A stretch of 64,000 bases of DNA from Symsagittifera roscoffensis (taxonomy: Eukaryota > Xenacoelomorpha > Acoela > Convolutidae): NCBI RefSeq assembly GCF_963678635.1, contig NC_087062.1:33579651-33643650 (forward strand), given 5' to 3'. The notes beneath the pieces are model-generated. The model saw only the letters and a list, made by a program, of their open reading frames with translations, searched no databases and was not told the origin of the DNA. This document shows, one piece after another, positions 11,753 through 23,070 of the stretch; the stretch's first letter is position 1; each line of letters begins with the position of its first letter. The translations under genes and the position numbers were made by a program.

Positions 11753-11761
11753 TATATAAAA
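11753..11761 (+). promoter_or_regulatory. TATA-like box, NCS exon-1 copy B
   Basis: TATATAAAA stands in the same place before the ATG at 11824 as in copy A. It is conserved. Confidence 0.4.
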
Positions 11762-11823
11762 TGGCTTTTTTAGATTCCGCGTGGCGTGTGGTGTCTTTCA
11801 AATACTGCAGAGAAGGGAATGCA

Positions 11824-11962
11824 ATGGGCCAAAAGGATACAATCTTGGCATTGGTAGAGCAGACCAACTTCTCAGAGCAGGAACTCAAACAGTACTTCAA
11901 GAGATTCAAGAACGAACATCCCGATGGAAAGATGGACGAAAAAGCTCTACGCAAAATGTTCG
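11824..11962 (+). CDS. NCS family first coding exon, duplicate copy B
   Basis: This has the same 46 codons plus one base as copy A, except Met8 to Leu, and the same phase-1 GTATGC donor after 11962. The reading frame, start, donor and upstream TATA-like box are all intact. No exon 2 lies in its own unit, so it could only be used by splicing to 26456, past copy C. Confidence 0.7.
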
Positions 11963-12401
11963 GTATGCAGTCGTATCTATCGTTAACTTCTGCAATGAGT
12001 TTTGAGCTTGCAGTTAGACACAACAAGTATGCAAGTTTGAGAAGTTTCCAAAGCTCTTACCAGCTATTATTGAGAGATTTTTGAGCAGTCCAATAAAATC
12101 GTCCAATTAGATCAAAAATTCAAACAAAATTTATCTGTGCTTACATGACTGTTGTGTATCGATGCGCAGCAGTAGATTCACCAAGAAAACTTTATTGAGA
12201 TTTTTGTGACAGATAAACTGACTATAAACTTGCTATAAACTTGAGTTAGTGGCAACGTATATCTGAGCAGTTACTCCTTAGGTATAGGTATGTTTGGTTC
12301 TTATCGGCTCATGTATAATAACAACATTTTGATAAGTTATGCTATACATTTTTTCTTAAAGCCATTTTACGTCAAAGAAATAATTTCTTTATAATGGTAA
12401 A

Positions 12402-12828
12402 CAGGAGCGGATCTAGGATTTTCTCTAGGGGGCGGATGTTCAAAAAAAAATCTTAAGTTTTTGTAGATCTTTTGTTTAGGTCGACCAAATTGATTTTCTG
12501 AGTTCTACCAAATCACTGTAAAGACCCTTTTTTGGCAAAAATTTGTACACGGCAGGCAGGTTTCTGAAAAAAAACAGCCAAAAAAGGCGTTTTTAAGAAC
12601 TTTTGGGAAAATTTTAGCCAAAAAAACCGCGTTTTTTAGGCGCGCGCTGCCCCCTCAAAATTGTTAGATTTTGGCGCCCTTGGCTCCTTTAGAGAAAATT
12701 TAGGGTCAGTCAGCCAAAAATGGATATCTCATAATAGTACAAAGGGGGAACCCTTTGAGTCGGCAGGGGGTCGTTTCCCTGAGTGGGGCGTCCGCCACCC
12801 CCGCATATTCCCCATAAATCCGCTGGTG
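12402..12828 (+). mobile_element. hAT-type MITE (A2 copy, unit 2)
   Basis: This is the unit-2 copy of the 4091 element, with ATGGTAAA on both flanks (12394-12401 and 12829-12836). It was inherited with the unit duplication rather than inserted independently. Confidence 0.82.
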
Positions 12829-13964
12829 ATGGTAAATATTAAAGTTAAAGCTCGCAATCTGAAATAGCAGAACTTTGGGGGATTGTGGGGGAAGCAGATT
12901 TCAGAGGGATTCGTTCCACTACCAACCCACAGGAATTCGACTCACTCCCATAACCTTTAGCGCCAATATACACTAATTTGAGGCAGGAACGCGCGCCAAC
13001 AAGTGCTTAAAAAACGGCACTTTTTTGTGTTTGCTGGTTTTTTCGGAAAGTTTGCACGCTAGGCAGAAAACTTGGTGGTCTTTTTAATGATTTAGGAGAG
13101 CTCAGTATATCAATTTGATCGGTCTAAAAAAATTTCCTCAGAAATTTTGAATTTTTTTTTTGTAAATCCGCCCGACCTCAGATCCGCCCGACCTCAGATC
13201 CGCCCAACACTATAAAAATGTCTTAAAAACTAGTGCAGATACTCTTCACGCTTCAGGATAACTATTGGCAGAGTAAAACTTTCATCAAAGCTGGCCTGTA
13301 GGTGGGTCAACGCTCCTTAGACACGCGTAAACGCACCTTAGGCGCGCGTCAATCGCTCCTTGACGATAACCAGCTTTGATTTTGAAATAGACTAATACCC
13401 TCTGTTGGCAAGTTCTCAAAGCGTTGGCGTGACTGCGTCTGTCACTATCATTTTGGTCAATGAAACGGCAGTGTATCAGCTAGCATAAAGCTCGACTAGC
13501 TCAAAGCTTTTAAATTGAATATCGTATCGACTAGCATAAAAATTCCAAACACAAATTTCGTACATCGTCAAAATAAATTATTTTACACAAAGAAAAAAAT
13601 ATATGTATTTCACTTTTTTTGCAAATTTCATAATTTTCGCGGCAATCAATAATCCACTCAAGCCATCACAAGTAGGGGTTTGACTGATTCCGATTTATGT
13701 GATAAGTTGTTTCATTCTTTGCTGATCAATCCGTCAATCCTCATTCCGGTGGAACCTTAAGTATCAAACTTGATTGATGCCGTTTCTTGTTCGTCGAATC
13801 TCGTGTTCTCCAATTTATTTTAATGTCTCGCAGTTTTTTGAACTTCTGATTCGCTTTCCCTCGGATTCTCAAAAACAGGTGGCTATTGGTGGTGGTGTTT
13901 CATCGGATTAATTAGATTTTCAATATCTACATTTTTTTCGAGATCACCACTCTTTTACCGTTTA

Positions 13965-14024
13965 GTTTTGCCAAAAGTGGAAAACTTTTCTCACATTTGA
14001 CTCGTTGCTGTTCGACTGCGCCAT
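13965..14024 (-). pseudogene. Gag-like remnant, degenerate, unit 2
   Basis: This is the unit-2 copy of the remnant ending at 5713, with the ATG at 14024 and the same early stop. Confidence 0.5.
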
Positions 14025-15522
14025 GATAAAAGGTTCCTTGAAGAAGTTAATTTATCTCAAAATTAAAACATAAAAAATTGAGAGAGAGCGTTCTATCCGC
14101 CGGAGAGAATAAACACATCAAGGTAAAACAATGGAAACATGTTGGACAAACTAAAATAAATTGAGTTAAAAAAAACTGAATCACAATATTTCTTTTGACA
14201 GGAAAATTTTTAGTTTAGTATAATACTCGTACTAAAGTAACTGCTTTTTTTCTCCACGTCGAGAAGGATAAATGAAAAATTTTTTGTGACCACTAACTTC
14301 AGTAGAACTTTGCACTAAAATTATTGCACATGAATACGTTAAAAGATCAATAAATGGATGAAAGCAGATAAATGAGATTATGGTAGCTGACTAAATTAGT
14401 ACCAACTCGACGGATTAACATAATGGTCTCTGGATTAAGTTCAATTTATCTAAAGAGTTTGAGATGATGTCCCTAATGGCATGCATGAAGGTTGGTTTAA
14501 CTGTGTTTTAGTATTAGTATTAGTATATGTTGGATTCAAATCGGTTGGGGGGGGGGTGGAGACCTCCATGTACGAAGATAGGCTATAGACTATATTCGGT
14601 CTCCACTAAATGTATAAACATCGGCAATATATTTCCATGTATTAAGCATAAAGGTTTCAGATTTTCAGATGGTAAGTTTCGAAAAAAAAATTGGTGCCCG
14701 ACTTTGCCGATACATTTCTCATCCAAATATCTCAAAACTGCACCATCAGATGTTACACCTCACGGTGAGCAGGGACGCCGATTACTCTAAACAACTTTCT
14801 TGAAATCTCACTTTTGGTTTACTTAAGCGTGAGAAATGTTCAGTGTAACAGACGGGGTAAGTTTTGGCAACAATAGAAAATAATTTGGAAGCCAGTCGCT
14901 CAATTTTACAACTAGAAACTGATTTCCAGTTGGATTTTTCATGTTTCTACTAAATTCTTAAAATATCATCTCCATTTAACACAAAATTGTATCTTTTTTC
15001 TTTCTTAATTTTCAATTTACATCTACTGTTTTTAGAAGTTTACTCTGACAAAGATGAAATACAATTTTTAATTGTCGATCGTGAAAATTTGTGGTGTATA
15101 CATCTTTCATAGGGTACATTTTTTGTAAGATTAGTGTTAAAGCAATCACAATTTACCTAGAAAAACTTCCTATTCAGAATCAATGTAAATTTTAATAATA
15201 TTCAGTTTACTTCCTTTAGTTTTTGTTAAACTCACTGCTCCCAGTATTCAAAACTAATCATTTTCTCCGAAATTTGCTACATATTCCCGGCTATTCTCAA
15301 CTGGACTTCTGCAAATCGTAAGTTTCCTTTTTTTTAAAGAAACTCAATCAGAAAAAGTTTATCTTCAGATACAATATTACAGTTACAAAATTACAGTTAC
15401 AGTAAAAATCACCAAATCATATATAATTTTATAGCATCAATTTACATTCATATAAAAGTAACATGCCGCGTTCTTACGTAAGATTACTGGTAAAATTCGA
15501 AGCACTAACATCAAGAATATTA

Positions 15523-15972
15523 CTAATCTTCTTTTGGTAGAATTTGAATAGAAGAATTTCTAAAAAAAAAGGGGTAAAAGCCGCATAAATTATCAGTTAT
15601 TTGAAGTTTCCTATGAACAATTCGCTCGTACGTTTTCTTTAAAAAGGAATAGTTGAAACGTTTTCTTCCCAAAGAATCACCATAGCGATCAACTTTGCCC
15701 AATTGAGCAATAATGATCCAGTGTTCTCCTCTATCCTTGCATGGAGCTGAAATAATTATTACAAAAGAGTATTTTGTTAGTTGCGGAACTTTATCAGAGG
15801 AATAAGGTTCCACATACTTGAAGCTGAGCTCAGAAATTTTTTCCTTAATTTGCAGAAGTGATGAATTATTCATCTTTGCAATTCTTTGATGATTTAGGTC
15901 TAAAAACAAAGAAATTGATAGCTTGGTAATGCATTTTATAATTAAAAAATAAGATTGATGACTTACACGCAT
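15523..15972 (-). CDS. Adenovirus-type cysteine protease (Polinton PRO-like), partial
   Basis: The ORF carries the pattern of the Polinton/adenovirus maturation protease: a His in GEHWIII, an acidic residue in RYGDSLG, a Gln upstream of the nucleophile and the Cys in LCGFY. In the family this enzyme processes capsid proteins. The first part of the ORF (15966-15900) looks like a 67-bp intron, with GTAAGT at its start and a T-rich TAG end. The coding sequence may therefore continue upstream beyond 15972 through a splice. The catalytic residues are present even though the neighbouring capsid gene is broken. Expression is not implied. Confidence 0.6.
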   Translation of the reverse strand: MRVSHQSYFLIIKCITKLSISLFLDLNHQRIAKMNNSSLLQIKEKISELSFKYVEPYSSDKVPQLTKYSFVIIISAPCKDRGEHWIIIAQLGKVDRYGDSLGRKRFNYSFLKKTYERIVHRKLQITDNLCGFYPFFFRNSSIQILPKED

Positions 15973-16375
15973 TTAGGTGCTGATTTAAAAAAGTCCCATT
16001 CACAAACCATATTTACTGGACAAAGGTTATTAATCAGTGTTTTACAGTCTAGGTTGTGGAAATGTCTCAGGTTTTCAGTTAGACAACAATAACTGTTTAT
16101 TTTTTCTTAAGGTTTATGTCTGAAGAATAACAAAATAGATAGTACAGAGATCAGAACAAGGAAAAATCAAAAAAAGGTTCAATATTTTTATAGGAAATTG
16201 AAAACTCAAAGAAATTAACCAAAATACTCTCACTTCTGTTACTTGCTCCATAGGAAACTGAAAAATTGACTCTAATCTCAAGTTTTCTACACTAAATTCT
16301 GGATAATACAACTTTTCAGCTGCATCCTGAAATGAAGTCAAGTCAAAAACATGAATATAGTGATTTTGAAATCTT

Positions 16376-17166
16376 CTATTGGAAGAGCTGGAAAGTTCTC
16401 GGTAACTGCGTTGCTTTCATTATCGTAACATAAATGGAAGTTGTATCTAATGAAACAATTGCTCTTCCAGCCCGAATATTTCTAAGCTCTCTCAATTGAA
16501 ATTGTTGATAGTTGAAAGGATTTTTGTTAGGAGATCCTGAAACAGCTGAGTTTGTATTCATTGCAACAGCTATTCCTCTTATTGGAGCAATATTGAAATT
16601 ATTTTCCTGAAAAAACTGAATTTAACAAGATGGAATGATGAAGGTTCTTGCTATAGTTTCCATGTTATTGTAATGAGCAGGTCCTCTTTCCAGACTCCAT
16701 TGCAAGAACAGATGATTAAGTTCAGCTACTAAAAATCTTCTAGTAAACAGCGAATAATCAATTAATTCCAGACTAACTTTTGAAAATCAAACATCGTATA
16801 AAAACTAAGACCAGCACGAATTTGTTCAATTTGAACTTTGATTTTTCGTAGCAGCAATTTTTCACAAGTAAATAGATAAATGGCTCCCATAGAGTGAAAA
16901 AGTTATCCATGTTCTGAGGAATTCGATCTACCAGCGAACGAGTACATATCAAAGTTTTTTCGGAAATTCTTCAATAAACTATATCCTTGGCAAGCAAGCA
17001 TTCCTTTATTACTCACTGCCAACGACTCAAATTTGTTCGATATATGTGCTTTATGAGGATATAATCCATAACTTTCAAAATTGGAGAACAGAGAATGTGA
17101 AAGATTGTTAACATAGGTTAAGTAGGGTTTTGGTTCTTCGTCTGAGTCATCCTCTGGTTGCTTCAT
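16376..17166 (-). pseudogene. F54H12.2-like capsid-associated gene of a Polinton, broken
   Basis: Several minus-strand frames each resemble consecutive parts of the F54H12.2-like protein found in many Polinton/Maverick elements. They are a block with NFESYGLYPHKAHI, a block around LLLRKIKV, a block with LERGPAHYNN and a block with KNPFNYQQFQL. They lie in order but are separated by frameshifts and stops (for example near 16800 and 16600). Related sequence may continue to 16114. The family is known as a structural (minor capsid) component. This copy is not functional. Confidence 0.55.
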
Positions 17167-17392
17167 GTTCTGGTCTTTTTTTTGAAAGCATTAAACAATC
17201 TTCCTTCTGAAAAATTGAAGCTTTAAGCTGAAGTGGGTTACACGCATATCCGACTAAAGATTACGGTCCATCTCAAATTCAAACTCAATACTGCTTTCAT
17301 CTAGAGAAGTACTATGAAATAATTCTTGTGTTTAAGATGACATAAATGTTTCCAAAAATGTGACTGTATCAAAATTCTCCATAGAGGAGTTT

Positions 17393-17717
17393 TTAAAAGC
17401 TCCTTACCAAAAATGACGACCTTGGCGTATACTCAATTAATTTTGTCAAAACAATTTTGCGAGAGCAACTATTTTTTGATCTGCTTTTTCGAGAAATGGT
17501 TCTACTAGTTCTGCGCTTGGATTTCTTTTTTCTGCCTCCGAATTGTCTTTGAAATGTTTTTGTTCCAACATCTTTTGCAAATGTTCTGAGATTTTTTTCG
17601 TTCATTAACAATTTCTTCAATCTTTGGTACTGTACTTTCAATTAAACCTGCTCCAAACTTCTTCCACGCTGCCCTGCATGTCCACAAAAATGGGAAAATT
17701 AGCTGAGTTTTGGGCAA
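17393..17717 (-). pseudogene. Small basic protein of the Polinton-like fragment, frameshifted
   Basis: Two overlapping minus-strand frames share one coding trend. The first has FGAGLIESTVPKIEEIV and the second a very basic tail (GGRKKKSKRR, RKSRSK). The switch near 17580-17600 suggests one frameshift. Small Lys/Arg-rich proteins of this kind are common in Polinton-like elements next to the capsid genes. A DNA-binding or core role is only a guess. Confidence 0.38.
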
Positions 17718-18814
17718 CCATTTTGTATGAAGTATATATCAGAATCATTTATAAAAGTATTGTACCGATAGCTGAGTTAATGACAGGTTGGACTTCGTTT
17801 TGCATATAGCCAATTCCATAAAATCCCTTGTGAGACTGCGTTATGAAGTATTTCAATTATTTTACTCGTTTGACTTTTTTTACATCTGCTTGTTGATAAC
17901 TTTTGAATCTAATGCTAATTTGATAGACATGTGTTTTTTACAAGTGATAACGATTGGATTAATAATCTATCTTTAACGCAACTATCCAAGTTTTGATTTT
18001 GTGCCTCATATTTTAGTCAATGTAGTTCGGTTTAAATTGAAAAAATTGAAGGTTACGTGTCTATCCTTCAACTGGATTGGTGTGAGTAGTCCGTGGAAGT
18101 GTGTAACTTTAGTCAGTTTTTTTCCAATCCGAAGAAAAAAATAGTTTAATTTCCTGAAGACAATTTGACTTTACGGTCATTTTCGCCGGTAATAACATTC
18201 GTAGACATACTGCTCTTTTTGATCTGGACAGGAGGAAAGTGTTTTTGAGATATTTCAGTTCCCATTTTTGGCAAGCTAGGTTCCTGTTGTGACCATCGGT
18301 TAGAAAAAAGTGACAATCTTCAGGGGACCATCCGTATGAAAAAATTAAGATCACTAGTTTGCCTGTGATGATAATGGCGTTATCGGTGAAGCCGAAATAT
18401 AAATTTTTGGTTGATCAACCTACCGCATAAACTTTCAAGTAGGTTTCTTGTAGTTTCAACTAAGAAAAACTTTCGTTAGAAGGAAGCTATCCGTGCTAGT
18501 CGAGTCCTCTTGAATAATCTTAACTACTTGAATTTCTTTCCCGCGCTGGATGTTTGACAGTTATTTACGTTCTTTTCAGTCGTTGTCGAAAATTGTACTT
18601 ATTTTCAATACAGAATAGTCCTCATTATCACTCTATTGGTTTTCTGATCAAGCGTTGATCACTCCACATCATTCTTTTTTTCACGGTCGCTATTTGCATT
18701 CGCTTGACCCGAAGGATAATTGAAAGCTGTATTATATTTATTTTATAATAAAGTTTAATTTTTACCACGAAATTTTTAGAGTCTGGTAAAGTCATTTTTG
18801 TTTTAACAAGTGCT

Positions 18815-19004
18815 ACATGTTGAAAATTTTGCACGGAAAAAACTATATGGCATTTGGAATTTTTTTTGTTCTTTGTTTGCGATCAACGCAAGGTGAAAAT
18901 GATCGCTCCACTCTTGCCACAGAATTGATGGATCCACCGTACTATTTTGCCAAAAGGGAAGATTTTCTCTCACGTTTGATTCGTTGCTGTTCGATTGCGC
19001 CATG
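18815..19004 (-). pseudogene. Gag-like N-terminal remnant, unit 2
   Basis: This is the unit-2 copy of 6787-6972, with the same MAQSNSNESNVR start. WEEW is changed to WQEW, and the C-terminal part differs because the Polinton-like insertion boundary lies just downstream at about 18857. Confidence 0.45.
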
Positions 19005-19973
19005 ATAAGACTTTCATTTGTTACAGCTAGTTCTACTTTACTTATTTTTAATAAAAAGATTAAAACGTCAAGAAGAGAATTAATTTCAAATTTAAAAACA
19101 AAAAAAGCGATTGGAAGCATTCTCTCTGCCGAAGAGAATGAAAATATCAAGGTCGAATCATAAAAGACCAGTTAGACAAGCTAAAATAAAATAAATAAAA
19201 AATTTACTGTATCTCATCAGACTAATTTCGTGTTAAAATATAAAGTTCGACAACTAACTATTCTAAAACCTGGTTTTTCATTGCGATGTAGAAATCAATG
19301 CACAAATCGATCTTTTTGTGCACATTATCAAAACCTTAGCAATGCTTTTTTTTCTTCTTGGAAAGCGAAGAAGGACATGAGCCAAAACGCATAAAGAAAT
19401 TTGAGTTATGGTATAAAGTGTTAATCATTTTTTTGCAAAATGGAAATAGAGGGTCAGATCAAATTAAGGTAAAGAACAGCCTGCATCAGACTTTAGCAGT
19501 TATTACTGTTTTGCTGATTTTAACCAAGTCTTCAATCATTATACAGACTAGTTATCTCAAAATAAGTATAATTTGAAGTTTAATTCAAATGACACCAAAG
19601 AACTTTCAAAACAAGTTGCTAATAAGTGAAGTTTACAAATAACAGCGAGCAATGTAAAACTCGGGTTAATTTTGGGCAGCAAGAACCCTCGAAATTAACA
19701 AAACGTTTTTAAATTTGTATCAGATTGAGTTCAACTTTTCTAGTTCTCGAAATCCTTGATGGCTCATTTTTCGTTCCCCTTCCTTGTTGTGCCATCTTTT
19801 GGAATTGATTTTTTTAATTCTCCTACTTCGTTTAAATTTTTCAAAATTGACTTGCGTTCACCTTCTAAGCTTGCCGATGATTATTGCTCGACATAGTTTC
19901 TCTATAGTGTCGGCAGTCGAGTTGCAGCCTATAGTCATTCTTATGATATGATAGCTCTGGGGTTTCTGGGTTT

Positions 19974-19991
19974 CACACACACACACACACA
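19974..19991. repeat. CA microsatellite, unit 2
   Basis: The same CA run as in unit 1, contracted by a few repeats. Confidence 0.95.
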
Positions 19992-21960
19992 AATCAAACT
20001 ATGCGCCTATCCATTGCACAGTTTGGCCTCGAAATGATTAACGTGTACAGTTAACAAGGATACTCGTTCTGATATCCTTTTTAGACTGGGTGTTTTTTTG
20101 GAGATTTTTTCGGAGTTGAAGTAGTAGGGTTTTTGTCTGATGAGGCTGACAATTTGAATTGTTGGCAGCTTAGGAACCGCTTTAAATTGTTGTTCTTTTG
20201 GTAGTACTGATATCGCTAGACGACAGGCTGTCTAGCTACACTGATCTGATTAACAACATTTCACCAATTAGTTTTGCAGAATCGGTTTAGTTTACGTTTG
20301 TAGTTGTGAAGTTGTTTGGAGGCACTTAGCATAGTAATAAGGTCTTCACTTCGTGATTGTCGGATTCTGTAATTGATCCCTGCCCTGGCAATGATAGTGT
20401 GTGAGGGCGAGCTCTCACTTGACCTCCAGCTTCAGGTCTACTACAGCCTGACCAATTTCGTCCGCAATAATGGTATCACGTGAAAATTATGGACACGAAA
20501 AAACTACCTTGAATCGAAAAAAAAGAGCTTCTCTCAACAAAATAACTCAATCTGGAATGTGGAGATTTATGTGCTATCTTAAAATTTTTTAAAAGCTCAT
20601 GTTGTACAAATTACTTGTGAAAATTTTTCCAATCTTACAACTTTTGATGGAACTAGGATAGCCGGTTACTCTGGAAGTAGCACAGAATGTTCTGGCTATA
20701 GTCTGAAGAAAAACAAACAGTAAAGTGTAGTTTTTTTTCGTGTCGTTAAACAAAAAGAAAAGTGTCGTTAAAAAAACAAACAAAAAAGAGTTAAAGCTGT
20801 TTTTTTTTCAAATTAAGGTCGTTTATTAAATTAAAGGATCTAAACCAAAAAAAATATTGAGAAATATTCGACGGTCATTAAAATTAGAAAATTTGCAAAC
20901 AATTTCTTTAAAAAAAGACTAAAAAAAAAATTCAAAAAAATGTTCAAAAATGTTTTCAAATTGTTTGCAGTTTTTTTAAATTTTGAACTTTTTCGCTCCA
21001 AAAAGCTCTAAAATACTCAAAAAAAACTAAATTCACTCCAGTAACGATGAGTTTTTACGGCTTGAATTGAACTATTGTAAGCTTTTCAGAAGCCATTAAA
21101 TAAAGCTATTGCAAGCCTGCTCGCTCGCTTTATTCGCTCGAGTTATTACGAAACACCAAAAATTTCAAACCGGTTTTTCTCGTTACTGAGAAAATTTTTT
21201 GGTCATTTTTAAATGTCGATCGAATCATGACTGAAAGGGCTTTAATATGATATACCACTTAACTCTCTCCCATGATTTTTTGTGGAGCTGATTTTGCGTG
21301 GAAAACAAAAAAAAAAATTTTAATAAATGAAGCACTCAAAAACAAAGTTCTTCCCAGTTTTCAAGTTTTATTCGAAGCATTCTTAGCGCAGAATTTTGAA
21401 AAAATTTTTAAGTTATTATACGAAATTTTCAAGCAACATTTGTTTAAAATGGGAGAATTTGATTTTTTTGTCTTTTAAGAAAGCACCGTTATCCACTAAA
21501 CTGATGCAACAAGAAACTATTTTTATCTCTTGTTTTCGTATGCAGCAAAAACCACTCAGCGGCTACAAAATTTACAAAACATCTTGATATTTTTAACGTT
21601 GGAAGTTTTTTAAGCTCGATACAATTTCCCTCACGCCATTCTTTTGTTGGAAATCATGTGACCAAAGACGATATCTAAAACAAAATCATCTGTTTTCCAA
21701 AGCGCATTTACACTTTTGGTTTTGAAACTTGCTATCATTGATTCCAATTGAGTGATATATGGCTAACAAGGTGTAAAAAACGGTAGCTTGTTCAAAAGCA
21801 CCACAACATTTTCAAACCAGCAATAACAAAAATAACTTTCACTGTTAAAATTTAATATCCTTGGTGGTATATTTCACTTTTGAATCCCCACAAGCCCAAT
21901 TCACACTCAAATTATCAAAATGAATAAAAATTTACAAATGAGCCAATTCGAGAATCTGCG

Positions 21961-22371
21961 CAGGCGCGGATCTAGGAATTTCTCGAGTGGGGGGGGCTGA
22001 TTTTCAAAAAAAAAATTGAAGTTTTTGTCGACTTTTTTTTAGGTCGGACAAATTGATTTTCTGAGCCCTCCCCAACCACTATAAAGACCCTAATTTGACA
22101 AAATTTTGTGCGCCGCACTCAAATTTTTGAAAAAAAAGGCCACAAAGGCGTTTTTAGGCACTTCTTGGAAAATTTCGACCAAAAAATCGCGTTTTTTCGG
22201 CTCCCCCCTCAAAATTAGTTTAAATTGGCGCGAAGACGCCTTTAGAAAAACTTTAAGGTCAAACAGCCAAAAATAAACGTCTCAAAACTCAAAAAAGTAC
22301 AAAGGGGCCCTTTGGGTCGGCATAGAGTCGAATCCCTAGGAGTAGAGCATCCGCCTCCCCCCTTTCCGCGC
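21961..22371 (+). mobile_element. hAT-type MITE (A1 copy, unit 3)
   Basis: This is the unit-3 copy of the 2405 element, with the same left terminal motif and a full interior. Confidence 0.63.
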
Positions 22372-22457
22372 AAATTTTTTATTTCTTGCTCCGTACAAGA
22401 GCTGAGTTGTTATCTGAAAAAGCGACGAGGCAGGAGCTAATCAAACCGATACGGTTT

Positions 22458-22783
22458 TCGCAAAAATTTTCAGTTTTGTCTTGCAAAGAGAACAATCAAA
22501 AAACGAATGACGTCATTTTTTGGTTCGAAATTTTCAATGTCCTAGGCAAATCCATGTTCTTGTACTTTGTCACCTCAAAAAGCCCGGATGAAAAGGAGCT
22601 GCTCGCACCACTTAGGGGACAGTTCCTCAAGTGGTGAGAGCAGCTCCTTTTTATCCAGACTTTTTGAGGAGACAAAAAGTACAACAACATGGATTTGCCT
22701 AGGACAGGCATCGAAACAGATACAATTTTTGTGGAAAACTTTTCAGCCAAAAGAATGCAACAAAAAACAATAGTTTCTGGTGG
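22458..22783. repeat. Long inverted repeat upstream of NCS exon-1 copy C
   Basis: This is the unit-3 copy of the foldback at 2900-3225, with a few substitutions near the outer end of the right arm. Confidence 0.8.
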
Positions 22784-22999
22784 TTTACCTCCTATGAACC
22801 CCCTATTGTGGCCTTTATGACAGTTTTTGGAAGGGTATGACGCGCACAAAATTAGTATAAGCAAGGAGTTCGATCGGCCGAAAAAGGATGCCGTAAAAAG
22901 TACCAAAGAGCGAGTATTTGGGTGGACAGGGTTTGAACGGTAGGGGGAGGATACTTAATATCCCTAAGACCGGTACTGATCTGAAGCCAAACTTTCAAC

Positions 23000-23008
23000 T
23001 ATATACAA
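23000..23008 (+). promoter_or_regulatory. Altered TATA-like box, NCS exon-1 copy C
   Basis: The position equivalent to the TATA box of copies A and B reads TATATACAA, with A to C at the seventh base. If the box matters, this copy may start transcription less well or elsewhere. Confidence 0.35.
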
Positions 23009-23070
23009 TGGCTTTTTTAGACTCCGCGTGGCGTGTGGTGTCTTTCAAATACTGCAGAGAAGGGAATGCA

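Larger units (their letters stand above)
14907..18857 (-). mobile_element. Decayed Polinton/Maverick (adinto-like) fragment inside unit 2
   Basis: This 3.95 kb is absent from unit 1, which has about 230 bp of other sequence there. On the minus strand it holds, in order, a small basic protein in two frames (17717-17393), a capsid-associated F54H12.2-like pseudogene (17166-16376) and an adenovirus-type cysteine protease ORF (15972-15523). This gene set is typical of Polinton/Maverick elements and adinto-like viruses. No polymerase, integrase or terminal inverted repeats were seen, so it is a fragment. The stretches 14907-15522 and 17810-18857 hold nothing I recognise. Confidence 0.62.
8406..20293 (+). 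repeat. Tandem repeat unit 2, enlarged by a 3.9 kb insertion
   Basis: This is a direct copy of 1 to about 8300. It follows unit 1 closely up to about 14907. It then carries about 3.95 kb of different DNA in place of about 230 bp of unit 1 (6597-6825), and resumes unit-1 sequence at about 18857. It ends at about 20293, roughly 100 bp short of the unit-1 end, where unit 3 begins abruptly. Confidence 0.92.
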
